From UBA2231 sp964415175 (GTDB lineage Bacteria; Elusimicrobiota; Elusimicrobia; Elusimicrobiales; UBA9959): a stretch of DNA of 64,000 nt. Every line of letters begins with the position of its first letter. The first letter of the stretch is position 1. The translations under genes and the position numbers were made by a program. The stretch is from positions 1 through 64,000 of the forward strand of contig CAYPYG010000006.1 of NCBI GenBank assembly GCA_964415175.1. Direction: 5' to 3'. Under the pieces are notes generated by a model. The model did no database searches. It saw only the letters and a list, made by a program, of their open reading frames with translations, and was not told the DNA's origin. This document shows positions 6,700 through 15,398 of this stretch, one piece after another.

Positions 6700-8343
6700 T
6701 CAGGCCCGGGCTTTCGCCCCGAGGATGGCCTCCAGGTCCTTCTCCGGGGTGGTTATCGGCATGATGTTGAACTTCTCCACCAGCACCTTGAGCACGGCCG
6801 GCGTCACGAAGGCCGGCAGCGTCGGGCCGAGGCGGATGTTCTTTATGCCGAGGTGCAGCAGCGTCAGCAGTATGCAGACCGCCTTCTGCTCGTACCAGCT
6901 CAGGACCATCGACAGGGGCAGCTCGTTGACGCCCACGCCGAAGGCCTTGGACAGCGCCACGGCCACCTGTATGGCCGAGTAGGCGTCGTTGCACTGACCC
7001 ATGTCCAGCAGGCGCGGAATGCCGCCGATGTCGCCGAACTCGTTCTTGTTGAAGCGGAACTTGCCGCAGGCCAGCGTCAGCACGACGGTGTCCTTGGGGG
7101 CCTTCTCGGTGAACTCGGTGTAGTAGTTGCGGCCGGGCTTGGCGCCGTCGCAGCCTCCGACGAGGAAGAAGTGCTTTATCTGCCCCGCCTTGACCGCCTC
7201 TATCACCTTGCCCGCCACGCCCATGACGGTGTTGTGGCCGAAGCCGACCAGGATGGTCTTCGGGTCGCCGTCCTTATCGAAGCCGGGCGCCGCCAGCGCC
7301 GCCTCGACCGCCGGGCCGAAGTCGCAGTTCCTGAGGTGCGTCACGCCGGGCCACTCGACGAGGCCGGTGGTGAAGATGCGGGCCTTGTAGCCGTTGAGGG
7401 GCTTCTGTATGCAGTTGGTGGTCATCACGATGGAGCCGGGGAACTTGTCGAACTCCTTCTGCTGGTCCTGCCAGGCGCCGCCGTAATTGCCGGCCAGGTG
7501 CTTGTACTTCTTGAGGCCGGGGTAGCCGTGGGCGGGCAGCATCTCGCCGTGGGTATAGACATTGATCCCCTTGCCTTCGGTCTGTTTGAGTATGTTCTCC
7601 AGGTCCTTGAGGTCGTGGCCGCTGACCAGCAGGGCCTTGCCCTTGAGCGGGTTGATCCGTACCGGGGTGGGGACCGGGTGGCCGTAGGCCGAGGTGTTGG
7701 CCTTGTCGAGCAGTTCCATTACGCGCAGGTTCACCTCGCCGCACTTCATGTTGTAGCCGACAAGTTCGTCCACCGTCGGGTTCTCCCCGGCGAGGAAGTC
7801 CAGCGCCTCGTGGAAGAAGGCGTAGACCTTGTCGTCCTCCTGCCCCAGGATCAGGGCGTGGTCGGCGTAGGCCGCCGTGCCCTTGAGGCCGTAGGCCAGC
7901 AGTTCCTGCAGGCCGGCCGCGTCGTCGCCGAGGGCCTTCTTGCGGGCCGCGATGCCGCGCTCGGGAGCCTCGGCCAGCAGGGCCTTGTAGTCGGAGGGGG
8001 CGGTCCAGGCCGCGGGACCCTTGAGGGAGGGGTTCCCGGCCAGAGCGCGGGCCTTCGCCTTTATCTCATTACCCTTTATGACGCGCTCCGCTATGTTCCT
8101 GGCGTCGAAATTGACGTTCGTGACGGTGGTGAAAAGCGCTTCCACGACATAGAGGTCTATCCCGCGGTCCCGCTTGCCGGCTTTGGCGGCCGCGTGCGCG
8201 TACTGGGCCACGCCCTTGGCCTGCCAGAACAGCAGGTCCTGCATCTTCGCCGTCTCCGGGTCCTTGCCGCATACCCCCTGGACGGTGCAGCCCTTGCCGC
8301 CCGCCGCCTGCTCGCACTGGTAACAGAACATATTTTCGCTCAT
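6700..8343 (-). CDS. hcp: Hybrid-cluster protein (hydroxylamine reductase), class I
   Basis: 547 residues. N-terminal cysteines C7, C10, C19, C25 (spacing 2-8-5) are the [4Fe-4S] pattern of anaerobe-type class I Hcp. Hybrid-cluster ligands are visible in SGHDLKDLENIL, THGEMLPAHGYP, TTNCIQKP, GQCNDAYSA and SWYEQKAV. Hcp reduces NO or hydroxylamine and acts in nitrosative stress. The ATG at 8343 has GGAGAA upstream. It follows the Rrf2 regulator by 33 nt with no terminator between, so the two form one operon driven by the promoter at 8811-8839. Confidence 0.96.
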   Translation of the reverse strand: MSENMFCYQCEQAAGGKGCTVQGVCGKDPETAKMQDLLFWQAKGVAQYAHAAAKAGKRDRGIDLYVVEALFTTVTNVNFDARNIAERVIKGNEIKAKARALAGNPSLKGPAAWTAPSDYKALLAEAPERGIAARKKALGDDAAGLQELLAYGLKGTAAYADHALILGQEDDKVYAFFHEALDFLAGENPTVDELVGYNMKCGEVNLRVMELLDKANTSAYGHPVPTPVRINPLKGKALLVSGHDLKDLENILKQTEGKGINVYTHGEMLPAHGYPGLKKYKHLAGNYGGAWQDQQKEFDKFPGSIVMTTNCIQKPLNGYKARIFTTGLVEWPGVTHLRNCDFGPAVEAALAAPGFDKDGDPKTILVGFGHNTVMGVAGKVIEAVKAGQIKHFFLVGGCDGAKPGRNYYTEFTEKAPKDTVVLTLACGKFRFNKNEFGDIGGIPRLLDMGQCNDAYSAIQVAVALSKAFGVGVNELPLSMVLSWYEQKAVCILLTLLHLGIKNIRLGPTLPAFVTPAVLKVLVEKFNIMPITTPEKDLEAILGAKARA

Positions 8344-8376
8344 TATCGTTCTCCTTATATTACGCTGACCTTGAAA

Positions 8377-8781
8377 CTAGGCCCTCTTCGAGAGGTCCGA
8401 GATCTTTCCGGCGAGGACTTTGTCGAAGCGCCGGTTGGTTTCCGCCAGGAACCTGCCGAAAACGCAGTCCCGGTGGCGGCAGACCTTGTGTCCCATGAGG
8501 CAGGCCTGCGGCCTGACGGGGCCGTCTATGGCCGTCATGATGTCCTTGAGGGACGCTTTGCGGCCGGAGGGGGAGAGTTCGAAGCCTCCCTTGGGGCCCC
8601 GGACGGGGGACACCAGCCCCGCCCGCGTCAGGGTCTGCAGCACTTTCGAGAGATGGTTGTAGGAGATCTTCAGCGCCCCGGCCATCTCGTGGGCGGAGCA
8701 GAGCCGCCCGCGTCCCGCCATATAGTCCGCCGAGTGAAGGGCTATGGCCGCCGCTTCGGAGATGTTGAGTATGGTCTGCAT
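8377..8781 (-). CDS. Rrf2-family transcriptional regulator (NsrR/HcpR-like role)
   Basis: 134 residues: Rrf2 winged helix (ISEAAAIALHSADYMA, YNHLSKVLQTLTRAGLV, RGPKGGFEL) followed by three cysteines in QACLMGHKVCRHRDCVFG, spacing CX6CX4C, suited to an Fe-S cluster as in NsrR and IscR. Position directly before hcp suggests it senses NO or a related stress and controls the operon. Its own promoter carries a 7-5-7 palindrome over the -10 box, indicating autorepression. Ribosome binding site GGAAGG is immediately upstream. Which ligand is sensed is inference. Confidence 0.9.
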   Translation of the reverse strand: MQTILNISEAAAIALHSADYMAGRGRLCSAHEMAGALKISYNHLSKVLQTLTRAGLVSPVRGPKGGFELSPSGRKASLKDIMTAIDGPVRPQACLMGHKVCRHRDCVFGRFLAETNRRFDKVLAGKISDLSKRA

Positions 8782-8795
8782 CCTTCCGTCCTTTG

Positions 8796-8839
8796 TAGTA
8801 ATCTGGTATTACTATACCAATATATTCCCGAAGTGTCAA
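8796..8839 (-). promoter_or_regulatory. Promoter and overlapping palindromic operator of rrf2-hcp
   Basis: On the minus strand TTGACA (8839-8834), exactly 17 nt, then TATAGT (8816-8811), a near-consensus sigma-70 promoter. The perfect inverted repeat TAGTAAT-CTGGT-ATTACTA (8796-8814) overlaps the -10 and the start site, an ideal place for repression by the Rrf2 protein. Confidence 0.8.
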
Positions 8840-8860
8840 GGGCCCCGCGGGCCGGGGGTC

Positions 8861-9967
8861 CTATTTCGCGCGGGGGAAGAAGAGGCGGAAGGTGGTGCCC
8901 TTGCCGGGCTCGCTCTCCACCAGCACCTCTCCCTTGTGCTGCTTGACTATGCCGTAAACTATGGAGAGGCCGAGGCCGGTGCCTTTGCCTTTGGGTTTGG
9001 TGGTGAAGAAGGGGTCGAAGACCTTGTCCAGTATTTCCTGCGGTATGCCGGTGCCGGTGTCCTTGAGTTCCACCAGTACGTATTCGCCGGGGGGGATGGG
9101 CCAGGGCGAATCCTCGCCCACGGCGACGTTGCCGGTCGCCAGGCGCATCGCGCCGCCGTCGGGCATGGCGTCCCGGGCGTTTATGGTCAGGTTCATTATG
9201 ACCTGCTGGAACTGGGTGGATTCCAGTTCCGCGTCCCAGAGGTCCCGCTGAAGTTCCATGCGGAGATCTATGTTCTTGGCCATCAGGCGCTTGAGTATCA
9301 GCTCCGCGTCCTTTATCAGGTCGTTGGCGCAGGACTTCTTCGGCCTGGTCTCCTGGCGGCGGGCGAAGACCAGCAGCTGCTTGGTCAGCTCGGCCGTCTG
9401 ACGCGCGGTCTTGAGCGTTTCGGCCAGCAGTTTGTGCGAGATCGTTCCTTCCTTGGTGTCCTCGAGCACCAGCTCGACGGAGCCCAGGATGATGGTAAGC
9501 ATATTGTTGAAATCGTGGGCTATCTGGCCGGCCAGCAGGCCGAGGGATTCCAGTTTCTGGCTCTCGATGAGCTGCTTCTCGAGCTGCAGTTCGCGGGTTA
9601 TGTCCCTGCGCACCGAGATGAAGTGGGTGACCTCGCCGCCGGGGTCCTTTACGGGCGTTATGTCCGTGTCCAGGGCGTAGAGGACGCCGTCCTTGCGCCG
9701 GTTGAGCAGGCGCCCGTGCCATTTGCGGCCGGACTTCACGGTAGCCCAGAGCTCCCGGTAGAATTCGGGACCGTGGGAGCCGGCGTTCTTGAGCACGCTC
9801 GGCCTCTTGCCGACCAGTTCCCCGGCGGAGTAGCCGCTGACCTCTTCCATCGCCCTGTTGGCGTAGACTATCGTCCCGGCGGTGTCGGTGATGAGTATGG
9901 CCTCCGAGGTCTGTTCCACGGCCTTGAGCACCAGCTTCTCGATGTCCCCGCAGACACTGTTCTTCAT
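8861..9967 (-). CDS. PAS-domain sensor histidine kinase (soluble)
   Basis: 368 residues with no membrane segment. A PAS domain (about 12-128; ILITDTAGTIVYANRAMEE, then the PAC part ending FISVRRDITREL) precedes a HisKA-type dimerisation helix with phospho-acceptor H151 in GQIAHDFNNMLT, and a HATPase domain with NLTINARDAMP, DTGTGIP, FDPFFTTKPKGKGTGLGLS. The HDFNN box is typical of NtrB-like orphan kinases. No receiver follows in the same operon; the stand-alone receiver at 10169 lies divergently across a tRNA. The -10 TAGAAT is 7 nt before the ATG with no ribosome binding site, suggesting a leaderless mRNA. Confidence 0.93.
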   Translation of the reverse strand: MKNSVCGDIEKLVLKAVEQTSEAILITDTAGTIVYANRAMEEVSGYSAGELVGKRPSVLKNAGSHGPEFYRELWATVKSGRKWHGRLLNRRKDGVLYALDTDITPVKDPGGEVTHFISVRRDITRELQLEKQLIESQKLESLGLLAGQIAHDFNNMLTIILGSVELVLEDTKEGTISHKLLAETLKTARQTAELTKQLLVFARRQETRPKKSCANDLIKDAELILKRLMAKNIDLRMELQRDLWDAELESTQFQQVIMNLTINARDAMPDGGAMRLATGNVAVGEDSPWPIPPGEYVLVELKDTGTGIPQEILDKVFDPFFTTKPKGKGTGLGLSIVYGIVKQHKGEVLVESEPGKGTTFRLFFPRAK

Positions 9968-10067
9968 CGGTGATATTCTACCATATAGCGCCGGAAGCGC
10001 CGGCGGCGGCGCTTCCGGGCCGTTCTTGTATTGGGCCGCCCAAAATTGATTTAATATCCCGTCAGAC

Positions 10068-10139
10068 GCCGCGGTAGCTCAGTGGTAGAGCACCGGTCTG
10101 AAAAACCGGGTGTCGCTGGTTCGATCCCAGCCCGCGGCA
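10068..10139 (+). tRNA. tRNA-Phe (GAA)
   Basis: Acceptor arms GCCGCGG/CCGCGGC, D-arm GCTCAGTGGTAGAGC, anticodon stem CCGGT/ACCGG with loop CTGAAAA giving anticodon GAA, and T-arm GGTTCGATCCC. CCA is not encoded. Discriminator base A. All arms pair. Confidence 0.96.
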
Positions 10140-10168
10140 AATTTTATTCCCCCTTGCGCGGAGCCGAT

Positions 10169-10537
10169 ATGCCGATGACCAAGAAGATACTGCTGGCCGA
10201 CGACGACGCGGCGATGCAGGAGAGCCTGGCCTCCCTCCTGGAGGCCGAAGGCTACACCGTCCTCAAGGCCGGCAACGGGGAGGAGGCGGTGGAGCTGGCC
10301 AGGAAAGAGCTGCCCTCCCTGATAATGCTGGACATCCATATGCCGCGGATGGACGGCCTGACCGCCTGCCACGCGATAAAGACGGACAAGGTCATAAAAT
10401 CCATTCCCGTGGTGATGCTCACCGTCGAGGGCAGCGTGCGCGAGATACAGCAGGCCATCGATTACGGCGCGAAGACCTATATCACCAAGCCTTCCAGCCG
10501 CGAAGAGATACTCAACGTCGTGCGCAGCATCATCTGA
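10169..10537 (+). CDS. Stand-alone response-regulator receiver (CheY-like)
   Basis: 122 residues, one receiver domain and nothing else. Acidic triplet D11-D13, phospho-acceptor D55 in LIMLDIHMPRMDG, T85 and K107 (YITKP) are all present, so it should be phosphorylatable. Start at 10169 is supported by GGAG 5 nt upstream; a second ATG lies two codons later. The frame is open back through the tRNA, which is not coding. A natural partner is the divergent PAS kinase, though this is only inferred from proximity. Confidence 0.9.
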   Translation: MPMTKKILLADDDAAMQESLASLLEAEGYTVLKAGNGEEAVELARKELPSLIMLDIHMPRMDGLTACHAIKTDKVIKSIPVVMLTVEGSVREIQQAIDYGAKTYITKPSSREEILNVVRSII

Positions 10538-10551
10538 CCGGCGCCGCCCGG

Positions 10552-10596
10552 AAAAGAGAGGCCCCGGACGCCTGTCCGGGGCCTCTCTTTTCTTTG
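10552..10596. terminator. Bidirectional terminator
   Basis: Long stem AAAAGAGAGGCCCCGGA (10552-10568) paired with TCCGGGGCCTCTCTTTT (10575-10591), six-base loop, with A- and T-rich ends on both sides. It ends the receiver gene on plus and the long rlmI-like operon on minus. Confidence 0.9.
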
Positions 10597-10606
10597 ACCC
10601 GTCCTC

Positions 10607-11803
10607 TCAGAAGACCTTGAGCAGGGCGAAGTGCAGGTACTCGGTCTCCGGCATCACGGGCAGGACGGGATGGTCCTTGGCCTGACCCCGCAGTTCCAGC
10701 AGCACCACGCGCCGGCGGCTCCTGCCGCAGGCCTCGCGCACGATGCCGACGAAGGTCTCCCTGTTTATGTGATGCGAGCAGGTCGAGGTGGCCAGTAGGC
10801 CGCCAGGCGGCAGCGCGGCCAGGGCGGAGGCGTTGAGTTTGACGTAGAGCTTGCGCGCCTGGGGCAGGTTCTTGCGGTTGCGCACCAGGTTCGGCGGGTC
10901 GAGCAGGACGAAGTCCGGCTTCTCCGGGAGTTCGCCGGCGCCCATCGCCGCTATCAGCCGCTCCGCGTTCTCCTTCCTGAAGAAGACCTTCTCCGACATG
11001 CCGTTGAGGGCCGCGTTCTTCTCGGCCGTCTCCACGGCCGACTGGGAGGAGTCCACTCCCCAGACCATGGCAGCCCCGGCCCGGACGGCGTTGAGGGCGA
11101 AAGCCCCGGTATAGGTGTAGAGGTCCAGCACCTTGCGGTCCTGGAAATAGGGAGCCAGGAAAGCCCTGTTCTCGCGCTGGTCGAAGAACCAGCCCGTCTT
11201 CTGGCCGTCCTTCAGGGAGACGGAGAACTTAAGGCCGTTCTCCTCTATCTCCGCCTCGTCGGGCAGTTCGCCGAAGGCGGCTTCCGCGTAGCGCGGCAGC
11301 CCTTCGAGCTCCCTTATGGCGTGCGTGTTCTTGAAGTAGAGGCAGGAGGGGGAGAGCAGTTTTTTCACGGCCGCCGTTATCTCGGGCTTGAGCCGTTCCG
11401 CGCCGGCCGAGAGTATCTCCGCCACGACGACGTCACCGTACTTGTCCAGGACCAGTCCGCCTATGCCATCGGATTCGCCGAAGAAAACGCGGAAACTGCC
11501 GGAGAGGCCCAGCTCGCGCCTGTGTTCCAGCGCGCGGGCCACGGCCCTTTCCGTGAAATCCGGCTCCAGCGGCGACGGGCCGGTCTTGAGCAGCCGCACC
11601 GCTATGAGGCTGCGCGGGTTGAAGAACCCGGTGCCGGCCGTCTTGCCGTCCGGCAGCAGGACCTTCACCGGGCAGCCGGGCTCGGCCGAGGCGTCCACTT
11701 CCTCCAGTTCGTTGGAGAAGATCCAGGGATGCCCGGAGAGGAGCCTGTCGGCGTGGCCCTTCCTGAGCTTTACCGTTCGTATGTCCGTTTCAGATCTGTT
11801 CAT
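10607..11803 (-). CDS. RlmI-like class I SAM-dependent rRNA methyltransferase
   Basis: 398 residues. N-terminal PUA domain (VKLRKGHADRLLSGHPWIFSNE style opening) followed by an EEHEE-type region and a Rossmann methyltransferase: LDLYTYTGAFALNAVRAGA for SAM binding, VDSS acidic end, and FVLLDPPNLVRNRKN as the DPPN-type catalytic loop; TSTCSHHI late motif. This is the RlmI/YccW family that methylates C5 of a cytosine in 23S rRNA. Overlaps the upstream SAM-hydrolase gene by 14 nt. Last gene of the minus operon, ending at a bidirectional terminator. Confidence 0.9.
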   Translation of the reverse strand: MNRSETDIRTVKLRKGHADRLLSGHPWIFSNELEEVDASAEPGCPVKVLLPDGKTAGTGFFNPRSLIAVRLLKTGPSPLEPDFTERAVARALEHRRELGLSGSFRVFFGESDGIGGLVLDKYGDVVVAEILSAGAERLKPEITAAVKKLLSPSCLYFKNTHAIRELEGLPRYAEAAFGELPDEAEIEENGLKFSVSLKDGQKTGWFFDQRENRAFLAPYFQDRKVLDLYTYTGAFALNAVRAGAAMVWGVDSSQSAVETAEKNAALNGMSEKVFFRKENAERLIAAMGAGELPEKPDFVLLDPPNLVRNRKNLPQARKLYVKLNASALAALPPGGLLATSTCSHHINRETFVGIVREACGRSRRRVVLLELRGQAKDHPVLPVMPETEYLHFALLKVF

Positions 11804-12581
11804 CGATGGATACTATGGCCTCCACCTTGTCGCCTATCTTGACGTTGAAACTCCGCGCGAAGCTGCCGTTGCGCACCGAGAACTCCAGGTAGCCGAAGGA
11901 GCCTATCAGCGCCAGGGGCTCGCCCTCGGCTACCGAGGCGTAGGTCAGTTTCAGCCCTTTGAGGACCCGGCCGGCGACGGTGAAGATGGCCCTGGCGTTT
12001 ATCTGTTGCTGTTTAATGTTCGAGACGGCGTTGCCGAAGTTGTCCACGGCGATGATCTCCCCGTTCACCCTGGGACCAGCGCGCTCCGGAGCGGGGAGGG
12101 GGAAACGGCGGTATTCCCTGAATACCGGCCCCAGTTTCTTCTCCGGCAGACCTTTGGCCACGGCCGCGGCCACGGGGGCCATTATGTCCCTGCCGTGGAA
12201 AGTGGGGCTTATCCTGGGCAGGAACAGCGAGGCGTTGCTGATGAAGCGGACTTCCGTTATCGGCTCCTTCTCCTCCACCCAGCTGATGAGGCCGTTGTCG
12301 GGGCAGACGAACTGGTAATTCGCGGTCCTGGCCCAGATGATACCGCGGCCCGTGCCCACGTGCGGGTCCACGACGACGAGGAAAAGGGTCCCCTTGGGCA
12401 TATAACCCATGGAGGACATCAGGTAGAACGAGGCCGTACGGATGTCCTGGGGCGGTATCTGGTGGGTTATATCGATGATGGCGGTCCCCGGCGCCGCGGA
12501 AAGAATGACGCCTTTCATCGCGCCGACGAAAGGCTCGTTCATGCCGAAGTCGGAGAGCAGCGCGATGTGCCTGGTTTTCAT
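11790..12581 (-). CDS. SAM hydrolase (adenosine-forming), DUF62 family
   Basis: 263 residues with the family hallmarks ALLSDFGMNEPFVGAMKGVI, IDITHQIPPQDIRTASF, VVVDPHVGTGRGII, and the C-terminal barrel with NGEIIAVDNFGNAVSNI. Members cleave S-adenosylmethionine with water to adenosine and methionine (SAM hydroxide adenosyltransferase). It lies 7 nt after pyrE and overlaps the methyltransferase gene, a SAM-using enzyme. Physiological role in most bacteria is uncertain. Confidence 0.92.
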   Translation of the reverse strand: MKTRHIALLSDFGMNEPFVGAMKGVILSAAPGTAIIDITHQIPPQDIRTASFYLMSSMGYMPKGTLFLVVVDPHVGTGRGIIWARTANYQFVCPDNGLISWVEEKEPITEVRFISNASLFLPRISPTFHGRDIMAPVAAAVAKGLPEKKLGPVFREYRRFPLPAPERAGPRVNGEIIAVDNFGNAVSNIKQQQINARAIFTVAGRVLKGLKLTYASVAEGEPLALIGSFGYLEFSVRNGSFARSFNVKIGDKVEAIVSIDEQI

Positions 12582-12588
12582 CCGCCCC

Positions 12589-13185
12589 TTATTCCTGGCC
12601 GTGGGCGTGATGCAAGGTGGAGCCGGGCACGGTCAGCGGCAGTTTCTGCCGGCAGAGCGGGCAGTTGTCCGGCGGGAAGAGCTGCAGCGGGTAGGAGATC
12701 AGGGCGCGCACCGGGACATTGAGCGGCAGGTCGCTGGTGGAGCGGTCCACGATGGCGACGACGCCGACGACCTTGGCGCCGTAGCCGCGGGCCAGCGTCA
12801 CCGCCTCGCCGGTCAGGCGGCCGGTATTGAGCACGTCGTCGACGACCAGCACGCGCTCCCCTTCCGCTATCCTGAAATCGCGCTTGAGCATCATGACGCC
12901 GTTGACCCGCTCGGTGAAGATGGAGCGGGCCTTCTTCAGGCGGGCGATCTCCTGCCCCACGGCCAGGGAGGCCAGCGAGTGGGAGAGCACGATGTTTATC
13001 TCCTGGGGGAACTTGGAGGCCATCTCCTTGGCTATCTTCTGGGCGAGATGGGGGTACTGGAGGGCCAGCGAGGGCTGTATGTAGGTCTGGGTATGGAAGC
13101 CGGAGGGGAGCTGGAAGTGGCCGTTGAGTATGGCGCCGTGCTCCTGAAGCAGTCCTACCACGTCGAGTTTTCCCAGTTTTGACAT
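12589..13185 (-). CDS. pyrE: Orotate phosphoribosyltransferase
   Basis: 198 residues. The PRPP-binding loop VLVVDDVLNTGRLT is at 112-125, and HFQLPSGFHTQTYIQP near the start is the OPRT substrate region. A late CPLC pair (C175, C178) is common in the anaerobe-type OPRT subgroup. Converts orotate plus PRPP to OMP in pyrimidine synthesis. No other pyr gene is in the window. A non-OPRT type I phosphoribosyltransferase is the alternative, less likely given the N-terminal motif. Confidence 0.85.
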   Translation of the reverse strand: MSKLGKLDVVGLLQEHGAILNGHFQLPSGFHTQTYIQPSLALQYPHLAQKIAKEMASKFPQEINIVLSHSLASLAVGQEIARLKKARSIFTERVNGVMMLKRDFRIAEGERVLVVDDVLNTGRLTGEAVTLARGYGAKVVGVVAIVDRSTSDLPLNVPVRALISYPLQLFPPDNCPLCRQKLPLTVPGSTLHHAHGQE

Positions 13186-13205
13186 TTCTCTCTCCTGACC
13201 GCCGG

Positions 13206-15398
13206 CTAACGCTCGAGTCCGGCGAATTTAGCGGGGTCCAGTCCCGCTCCGCGCTTTATTGCCGCGTCTATTATGTTTCCGCTCTCCCGCGGGTTCATCG
13301 CCCGTATCTTGGGGTCGTTGGCGTTGCCCGTCACGGAGAACGCGAGGGCCGGCTTGCCGCTGGCGTCGGTCATGGTCTCAGGCATGCCGCCCATCGAATG
13401 GTACTTATCCGATATTGTATAAACTTTTAGGTCCATTGTTTCATGGACCAGGTCCATCTGCCCCGCCACGTACGCCGAGAACTCGGTGCCGTCTATGTAG
13501 AAGTTGTCTATGAGCAGTTTCCCGGAATCGAAGCCGTACTCCCCGCCGGTGCTCCTGAAACTTATGTCCTTGAGCGTGGTGCCGAAACGCAGCGCCCCCA
13601 CCCGGTTCATCTTGTAAATGATGAGTATGGGCATGGAGATTATGTAGTACACCCTGTCCTTTTCGGCGTTCTTCTGGACCTGGTAGAAGGTCCCGGCCCC
13701 GGTCTGCAGCGCGAGGCGGCCTTTGAGGTTCCTTATGCCGCCGGTTATGTTCTTCATGTCGGCGGAAAGTTTCAGGTCGGCCGCGCCGATATAGGGGGTG
13801 TTCACGCGGCCGGCGCGGTAGAGGGCGGAGAGGGCGCCCATGCCGCTGGGCGCCGCCGCTCTGAGATGGCGCATCCAGCCCCCGCGTTCCTCTTCGCGCC
13901 CCGGCCCCGGCTTGCCTCCGGCCGCGGGGTCGTCGAAGACGGCGGTAAGCGCCCCGATGAACGCGGAATCCAGTTCGCCGGAATAGCCCTTTATCTCCAG
14001 CCTGCGGGAAGGGGACAGCGGCGCGGCGGCCGAGACCCGCAGGTTCACCGGTTTGCCGTTGAGCTCGCCGGAGAAGGAGCCGGTGAAAAGCCGCGAGTCG
14101 AGGGACGAGTTAAGCTTTATGCCGGAAAACCGGTAGGGACCGAGCCTGGCCTGGCCCCTGGCTATCCTGAAATAACTGCCGTCCCAGCCTTCCCGCAGCA
14201 GCAGCGAGGCGTCCGTCCCGGAAAAGGCGACGCCCCGGTAGGAGAACCTGCTGCGCGTGGCGGAAACGAAGGCCCTGGACAGCCTGTGGCGTCCGCCCCT
14301 GTTGGTGAAGGCGGTGGTGAACTGGAGGCTGCCGGAAAAATCCCCGAGCGGAAGGCCCGTCACCACCCGGTGAAGCTGGGAGATCTCGGTCGGGGGGGCC
14401 GAGGCCGTCACCGTGTATTCCGGACCGCCGGGAAGGAAGGAGACGTCGCCGCGCAGGCGCAGGCCCAGCGAGGCCATCAGCGCTTCGAACTTGAAGCCGC
14501 CGCCCGCGAGGGCGCCTTTCAGCGTCCAGGCGGAAGGCGGCAGGTTTATCCTGTGGGGCAGACCGGCCAGCCAGGGGAAATCCCGCGAGCTCAGGGCGGA
14601 CAGGTCGCCGGACAATTCGGCCTTCGGCGCCTTGAAATCGCGCACCGAGCCGGTGAAAGCGAAGGACTGGGGTCCCAGCGTGAGGTTCAGCGAAAGGCCG
14701 GAGAAAGAGGCTTTCTCCAGGTCGAAACCGGCCAGGTCCATCACCCCGTCCGCGTGGAACCCCCCGTCGGCGGGCCTGCCGGCCTCGTCTATCCTGAAAG
14801 CCGCGGAGAGCGAGAGGGGGAAAGGCTCGGAGGGCGAGAAGTCGCGGAACGAGATGTTGACCTTTTCGGCCGAATTGGTCTGCTTGCCGTCGGGGGCGAA
14901 CACTTTCAGGACGCCGTCCTTGATCTCCGCGTCCTGTATCGCGAGCGCTCTGCTCGACCGCCCTTTCTGCGCGTAGGCGTAGAGGATGTCGGTGAAGTTC
15001 CAGCCGCCGTCGGGCAGGCGCCTGACGTTTATCTCCGGCGAGACCAGGACCAGTCGCCTGAGCTCGATGGCGTTCCTCAGCAGGGCCCGCGGCGAATAGG
15101 ACGCGTAGATGTGGTCGGCTTTTATGAAAATACCCTCCCCGTGATTAGGGGAACGGAAGACCTTGAGCCCTTTTATGTGTATGTCCCCGCCATAGGAGAA
15201 ACTGGCGCTTTCGATGCTGACGGGCCGGATGAAAGCCTCCTGCAGCTGGTTCAGGGCCAGGGCCTTGAGGTCGGCCGGGGTGAAAAGCATCCGGACCGCC
15301 ACCGTTCCGGCGAGGAAAAGGAAGACCCCGGCCAGCGCCAGCAGCAGCAGCAGGCGCAGCAGGAACCTGATGGAGATCTTAATGCCGTGGATTATCAT
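13206..15398 (-). CDS. AsmA-like envelope protein
   Basis: 730 residues. One N-terminal signal-anchor helix (about 10-35), then FTPADLKALALNQL and a very long beta-rich region with the AsmA/TamB pattern of repeated LxxLxL strands, ending in a conserved module (LALQTGAGTFYQVQKNAEKDR, YYIISMPILIIYKMNR, DLVHETMDLKVYT). AsmA-like proteins bridge the periplasm and are linked to outer-membrane lipid transport and assembly. Its first codon overlaps the stop of the M50-like gene by 4 nt. A second, shorter AsmA-like gene is at 24156. Confidence 0.8.
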   Translation of the reverse strand: MIIHGIKISIRFLLRLLLLLALAGVFLFLAGTVAVRMLFTPADLKALALNQLQEAFIRPVSIESASFSYGGDIHIKGLKVFRSPNHGEGIFIKADHIYASYSPRALLRNAIELRRLVLVSPEINVRRLPDGGWNFTDILYAYAQKGRSSRALAIQDAEIKDGVLKVFAPDGKQTNSAEKVNISFRDFSPSEPFPLSLSAAFRIDEAGRPADGGFHADGVMDLAGFDLEKASFSGLSLNLTLGPQSFAFTGSVRDFKAPKAELSGDLSALSSRDFPWLAGLPHRINLPPSAWTLKGALAGGGFKFEALMASLGLRLRGDVSFLPGGPEYTVTASAPPTEISQLHRVVTGLPLGDFSGSLQFTTAFTNRGGRHRLSRAFVSATRSRFSYRGVAFSGTDASLLLREGWDGSYFRIARGQARLGPYRFSGIKLNSSLDSRLFTGSFSGELNGKPVNLRVSAAAPLSPSRRLEIKGYSGELDSAFIGALTAVFDDPAAGGKPGPGREEERGGWMRHLRAAAPSGMGALSALYRAGRVNTPYIGAADLKLSADMKNITGGIRNLKGRLALQTGAGTFYQVQKNAEKDRVYYIISMPILIIYKMNRVGALRFGTTLKDISFRSTGGEYGFDSGKLLIDNFYIDGTEFSAYVAGQMDLVHETMDLKVYTISDKYHSMGGMPETMTDASGKPALAFSVTGNANDPKIRAMNPRESGNIIDAAIKRGAGLDPAKFAGLER

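Noticed and set aside
6853..8946. 697-codon plus-strand frame across hcp and rrf2
   Set aside because: Antisense shadow of two recognised genes; no start site or family similarity.
10082..10168. Upstream extension of the receiver gene through tRNA-Phe
   Set aside because: The tRNA folds perfectly and the receiver has its own ribosome site at 10169.
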